Source: Paragordius varius (lineage: Eukaryota > Nematomorpha). From it: a stretch of DNA of 64,000 bases. The position numbers and the translations under genes are program-made. This document shows, piece after piece, positions 60,482-64,000 of this stretch. Within the stretch, counting starts at the first letter, position 1. The number at the start of each line of letters is the position of its first letter. The notes under the pieces were generated by a model, which made no database searches, was not told the DNA's origin, and worked only from the letters and a program-made list of their open reading frames with translations. The DNA lies in contig OZ176050.1 of NCBI GenBank assembly GCA_964247055.1, positions 2,666,001-2,730,000 of the forward strand, in the 5' to 3' direction.

Positions 60482-61854
60482 ATATACAATTTACAGTTCA
60501 AATTTACCCTCAAACAAATCAAATTGACCCTTGAACGATTCAAATTACCACTAGAAAATTATGTTTTGAACTAATATACATTACACTAGTCGACAAATTT
60601 GGACATTTTTGAGCACCACCACTCAAACTTTTAAATTATGACTAATTTTAGTGTTTTAAAACCGAATGTGAAAAAATTTTTGATCCCGCCAATTAGAATT
60701 TTGAAATATTATAGGTTTTTCAATTTTTCAAAAACAAGTGAAAATCGAGAGAAAATTAAATATAACTTAATAAAATGTTATTATATTATAAACTTAATAT
60801 CATTTAATAAAGCGTTTTAAACTCTATCTTTTGAATATAAATATGTCATTTAAATATCAGAGAGAAAAAAATAATACGGAATATAACGTCAAAATTTAGT
60901 CTTTTTCTTTCAAGTGAATTTTTAATACGTGTAAAAAATTTTTAAAAAAATACTAAAAAAGGCATTCTATGGTTTAAACCTTCGGCTTTAGATAGGCTAT
61001 ATTTTTTTGTTAGTTTTCGTCCTTTCGAGTATTTATTAGGCTTTTTTTCTTGAGTTGGTTCTTACAAAAAATCCTTTATTTATACCTAGTGGATATACTT
61101 TATTTTTTAAAATTATTGGTTGTTTTGTATTTTTAATTTCAGATGGATGTTGTGTAGCCACTTTTAGTAGAATTTACTATTATGGGATTGGACCATTTGT
61201 ATTTACCTAATCTTTTTATTCAATTTAATTATAGAATTTATCTAACTTTATTCTGTGAATTGGTTAATTTGACATGTCAATTTGCCTGGATTTTGCTTGC
61301 AAGTCTCTCTTATCGGGCTTTACGATTACTTATTGTTATTTTTGCCATATCTGGCATAATTGTATCGCTTGGGGGATATGCAGAGCTTGTGCAGCCGCCC
61401 GGATTACACTATACATAAGCCCCTTTTAGATTTTTAATACTTTGGCTCTTAGCTTGTTTAGTATCTTATTTAATGCCTAGAATTTTGTTATTCATGCATG
61501 GAATATTACTTGTATCGACTTGTTCGTTTGAATATTTAAACATATGTACACGAGGAATGATTGTTATTTTTAAATTAAATATAAATTTAAAAATTAAATT
61601 TCGGAAACCTATTGGTGGCCTCAATTTTCTTTTTTGTTTTGGCCTTTCCATGCCATTAGGTATCAGAAAATGCAAAAATAATGGGGTGGTGCAAAACCTT
61701 GTTGAGCAGTGTTATTGATATGAAATATATCTTTATGGCATAGTTTATTATTTTATTTTAAAATATAGTTTTATTTTTTAATAATATATAATAGGTAAAT
61801 TTTAATCTTGAAAAACATATAATTTATTTGAGGGTGAATTTGAAAATAGTATAT
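60482..61854. mobile_element. MITE-A copy split by a later insertion
   Basis: Left part 60482-60583 (ATACAATTTACAGTTCAAAT and two repeat units) and right part 61712-61854 (TGATATGAAATATATCTTTA to GAGGGTGAATTTGAAAATAG). The two parts together make a MITE-A of normal layout and length. The break falls in the conserved centre. Confidence 0.8.
60584..61711. mobile_element. CACTA-like (EnSpm) element inside MITE-A
   Basis: Begins CACTAGTCGACAAATTTGG and ends with CTTGTTGAGCAGTG, whose complement reads CACTGCTCAACAAG. The imperfect inverted ends continue into GCACCACC on both sides. A 3-bp duplication TTA flanks it (60581-60583 and 61712-61714). CACT ends with 3-bp duplications are typical of the CACTA superfamily. 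The 1.13 kb is too short for a transposase. Its right half holds a hydrophobic frame (61182-61418) that I cannot assign. Confidence 0.65.
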
Positions 61855-62221
61855 ATTCATATTTTTTACCCGATTTCGTGTACTGTTTGGGTTAATTTAC
61901 CATATAACTATTTTCACAAGTTACGCTTATACTAAGATGTACATTTTTGGTTGGTTTTCATCCCAGTTAATAATGATTTATACTTTTTCCAACATCCATG
62001 ATTACGATACATTGTTTGTTAAACGCAAAAGCTACAATGTGTTCAAAATATAATCACATCTCTGATGGTCTAACTTTACGGTTTTCATCCTTAAAATATT
62101 TGAATGAGGATAATTTTACATTAAAGAACCATTCAATTAAAGGACAATATGTGGTTATAAAATTAAACGGACTTAAATTAACTTTTTAATACAATTTCTA
62201 GTGTTAATAAAATATATATAC

Positions 62222-62517
62222 ATACATCTGAAAAAAAATTTTACGGACAAAACGTAAAATTATAAAAACAAATATTTTTATCTTAAAAACAACCATATTT
62301 TTTGAAACCTTAATTTATCTTATTAAAACATACAATAGTATAATGCATAAATTGCTTGTGTTATCAATTTACCTCTCTAATCCTATAGTTCGCAATTTAA
62401 AACAATGAGTTATATGTAAATAAACTAGGATTTGGACAGTATGGGTCATCTTTTAAAAAATAATATTTATCTTTATATTTTTATGTTTTGTCCGTATAAT
62501 TTCAATTTTTACTACTG
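62222..62517. mobile_element. MITE-C copy, worn left end
   Basis: Left: TTTTACGGACAAAACGTAAA. Right: TTTTGTCCGTATAATTTCAA and TACTG|TA. About 296 bp, non-coding. Confidence 0.7.
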
Positions 62518-63241
62518 TATTTTTAATTAAATTATATGAAATTTATGATTACACCAACATATTTTCTTAAATTATATGTATTTTTTCTTTATATTTCTTA
62601 AAATGTTCGCGAACCTTATTATTTATTCGAGGTTTCGGTTCCATTGTGATTTTACATTGAATAAATTATAAACGTCATATTTATAAAATATATTTACTTA
62701 ATTCGTCCATATCTAACCTCTATACTACTCTTCTTTTTTTTAGATTTTTCGTAAATTTAATGCATGACTTATTTTGCAAAATCCAATTAAGCTGTACAAT
62801 TACCAATTAAATTTTTATAGTTTTGCCTATAAAAAAAATAATTTCTTAAAAACTACTGAGAATAAGGATTAAGATAAATTTTTTACTAATAAACATCGTA
62901 ATAATTTATAGTTTATGCAGAATTTTAGCTATTTAGTCAGTGAATAGTTGGTTATTATTGATTTTCTCTGTAAAAAATATTGAGAGGAAATATGTGTAAA
63001 AACAAAAGAGTGAATATTCACGGATAATAAAAAATATAATTATTTTAACACATAATGAATGATATTAACGATATTCCATACTATATAATTAATATTTCAT
63101 ACCACGTAATTCAATAATGGTGAACAAAATTTATTTTTCGGATTCCAGTCATTATTTTAGTATCAATCTATCAAAACCCTTTATATTTTTCGATCTTCAA
63201 TTATTTTGTATGGTAATTGTCTTTTATAAATAAACATCATT

Positions 63242-64000
63242 ATGCCTATTTGTGACAATTTGAGATTGGCGCTGACCTCTAAAAACTTTGTACTATCAAC
63301 AATGATAATCTTTATTATAAGTTTTATTTGGTGTTTTAATATCGGGCACAGTCAAACTACCCAAAAAATTAATCTTGAAGAATCATTTCGACGTCAAGGC
63401 CTAACGATACCTCCCTCCATACAGAATTCAACGTTCAAAATATATCAAGAAAAGTTGATAACCAATATAACGGAAACTTTGAATGGCCTCTTACATGGCT
63501 ACGATAATAAAATACGACCAGGATACAATAGTAAGCATACTTGTTTTTCATAATTCTTTTCTACAGTCTTTTACAGATATTACTGCAATTTAATTCCATT
63601 ATGTAATAATTCCAAAAATATTTATTTGGTTATGAAATTGTGTCGACTTTGGAAATTTGCAATTACAAATGAAATATTTTTAAAAAATTTGATAAAGCTT
63701 TTATATGATATTTTGAGTTATTTAGCGTAAAATTTAATTTATTAGAAAAGAAAACTATCATTTTGGTGGATATAATGATTCGGAGTATGGGATCCATTTC
63801 AGAATTAAACATGGTAATATATATTGTCTTTTTATGCTTTATACTTTGGATAACTTCTGTTATATCAGCTAAATAAATTTTGATAAAACATTTTACAGAA
63901 TTTAAGAGCATATCCTGCATGAGCAAAATAAAACAGTAAAGAAATACGCTACCCTTTTTTACTGTATAGAGTCCCGATAATGAAATATTAATTATGATGT
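63242..64000 (+). CDS. Cys-loop ligand-gated anion channel subunit (GABA/glycine/GluCl type), 5' part
   Basis: Neurotransmitter-gated channel of the plasma membrane. Exon 1 (63242-63530) has a signal or anchor segment (about residues 17-35, ending GHSQ) and the N-terminal helix motif ITETLNGLLHGYDNKIRPGYN, matching the family's LL.GYD.R.RP. Exon 2 (63746-63813, 68 bp) joins in phase and encodes KKKTIILVDIMIRSMGSISE, matching V.V...VRS.G.ISE in GABA- and glutamate-gated chloride channels. A 68-bp exon at this point is also usual in GABA-A receptor genes. A second donor (ATG|GTAATA) closes exon 2. The Cys-loop itself and the four membrane helices lie beyond the window. The subfamily cannot be fixed from 119 residues. 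Confidence 0.85.

Larger units (their letters stand above)
58925..63241. other. Intergenic region with repeats
   Basis: Contains a poly-G run, an interrupted MITE-A with its CACTA-like guest, and a worn MITE-C copy (all listed). 59300-60480 and 62520-63241 are AT-rich without features I can name; the latter should contain the promoter of the Cys-loop receptor. Confidence 0.65.

Noticed and set aside
61998-62189. 63-codon frame with fairly ordinary codon use
   Set aside because: Could be an exon, but no family match and no partner exon in phase; not supported enough to annotate.
1-64000. tRNA, rRNA, CRISPR or bacterial-type operon features
   Set aside because: I looked for clover-leaf, rRNA and regular spaced repeats and saw none; tandem units in the MITE arms are not CRISPR-like.

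Overview
The window is strongly AT-rich nuclear DNA from an animal. All genes have GT-AG introns, and they encode an opsin, SRF, UNC-45, sorting nexin 14, an OTUD6-type deubiquitinase, a PDE5/6-type phosphodiesterase and a Cys-loop receptor. Nothing looks bacterial, plastid or mitochondrial. Two genes contain ultrashort introns of 22-28 nt (eight in all). Introns that short are known in dicyemid mesozoans, but muscle- and nerve-type genes are also present, so my best guess is an orthonectid-like or other reduced spiralian. This is inference (about 50%).

Layout. 1-3440 (+): 3' part of a rhabdomeric-type opsin, with TM1 lying outside the window. 3441-7726: repeats only. 7727-11438 (-): SRF, head-to-head with UNC45 (11526-20407, +) across 87 bp. 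UNC45 converges tail-to-tail on SNX14 (20638-24785, -). SNX14 is head-to-head with OTUD6 (24824-25728, +) across 38 bp. 25729-32428: nested inverted-repeat elements. 32429-33153 (-): candidate small secreted protein. 34239-58258 (-): a 25-exon PDE5/6-type gene of about 1,731 codons with a C-terminal CaaX box. I rebuilt all 25 exons and every splice phase agrees. 58546-58924 (-): candidate two-exon secreted protein. 58925-63241: repeats. 63242 to the end (+): 5' exons of a GABA/glycine/GluCl-type Cys-loop channel.

Repeats. At least three short terminal-inverted-repeat (TIR) families recur. MITE-A ends in TATACCATTTACAG, MITE-B in TATACCATTTGCAC, and MITE-C in CAGTAAAAATTGAAATTATA. MITE-A and MITE-B have the same outer end and build their inverted repeats from tandem units of about 20 bp. 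There are also foldback elements ending TTAACACT, a 1.1-kb CACTA-like insertion inside a MITE-A copy, and a decayed mariner. Most of the longer introns owe part of their length to these insertions.

Biology. Opsin and the prenylated, GAF-bearing PDE could belong to the same light-response pathway. SRF and UNC-45 are both central to muscle: one is a transcription factor of the contractile programme, the other a myosin chaperone. Their shared promoter is the most suggestive arrangement. I recognised no retrovirus-like element, tRNA, rRNA or CRISPR.
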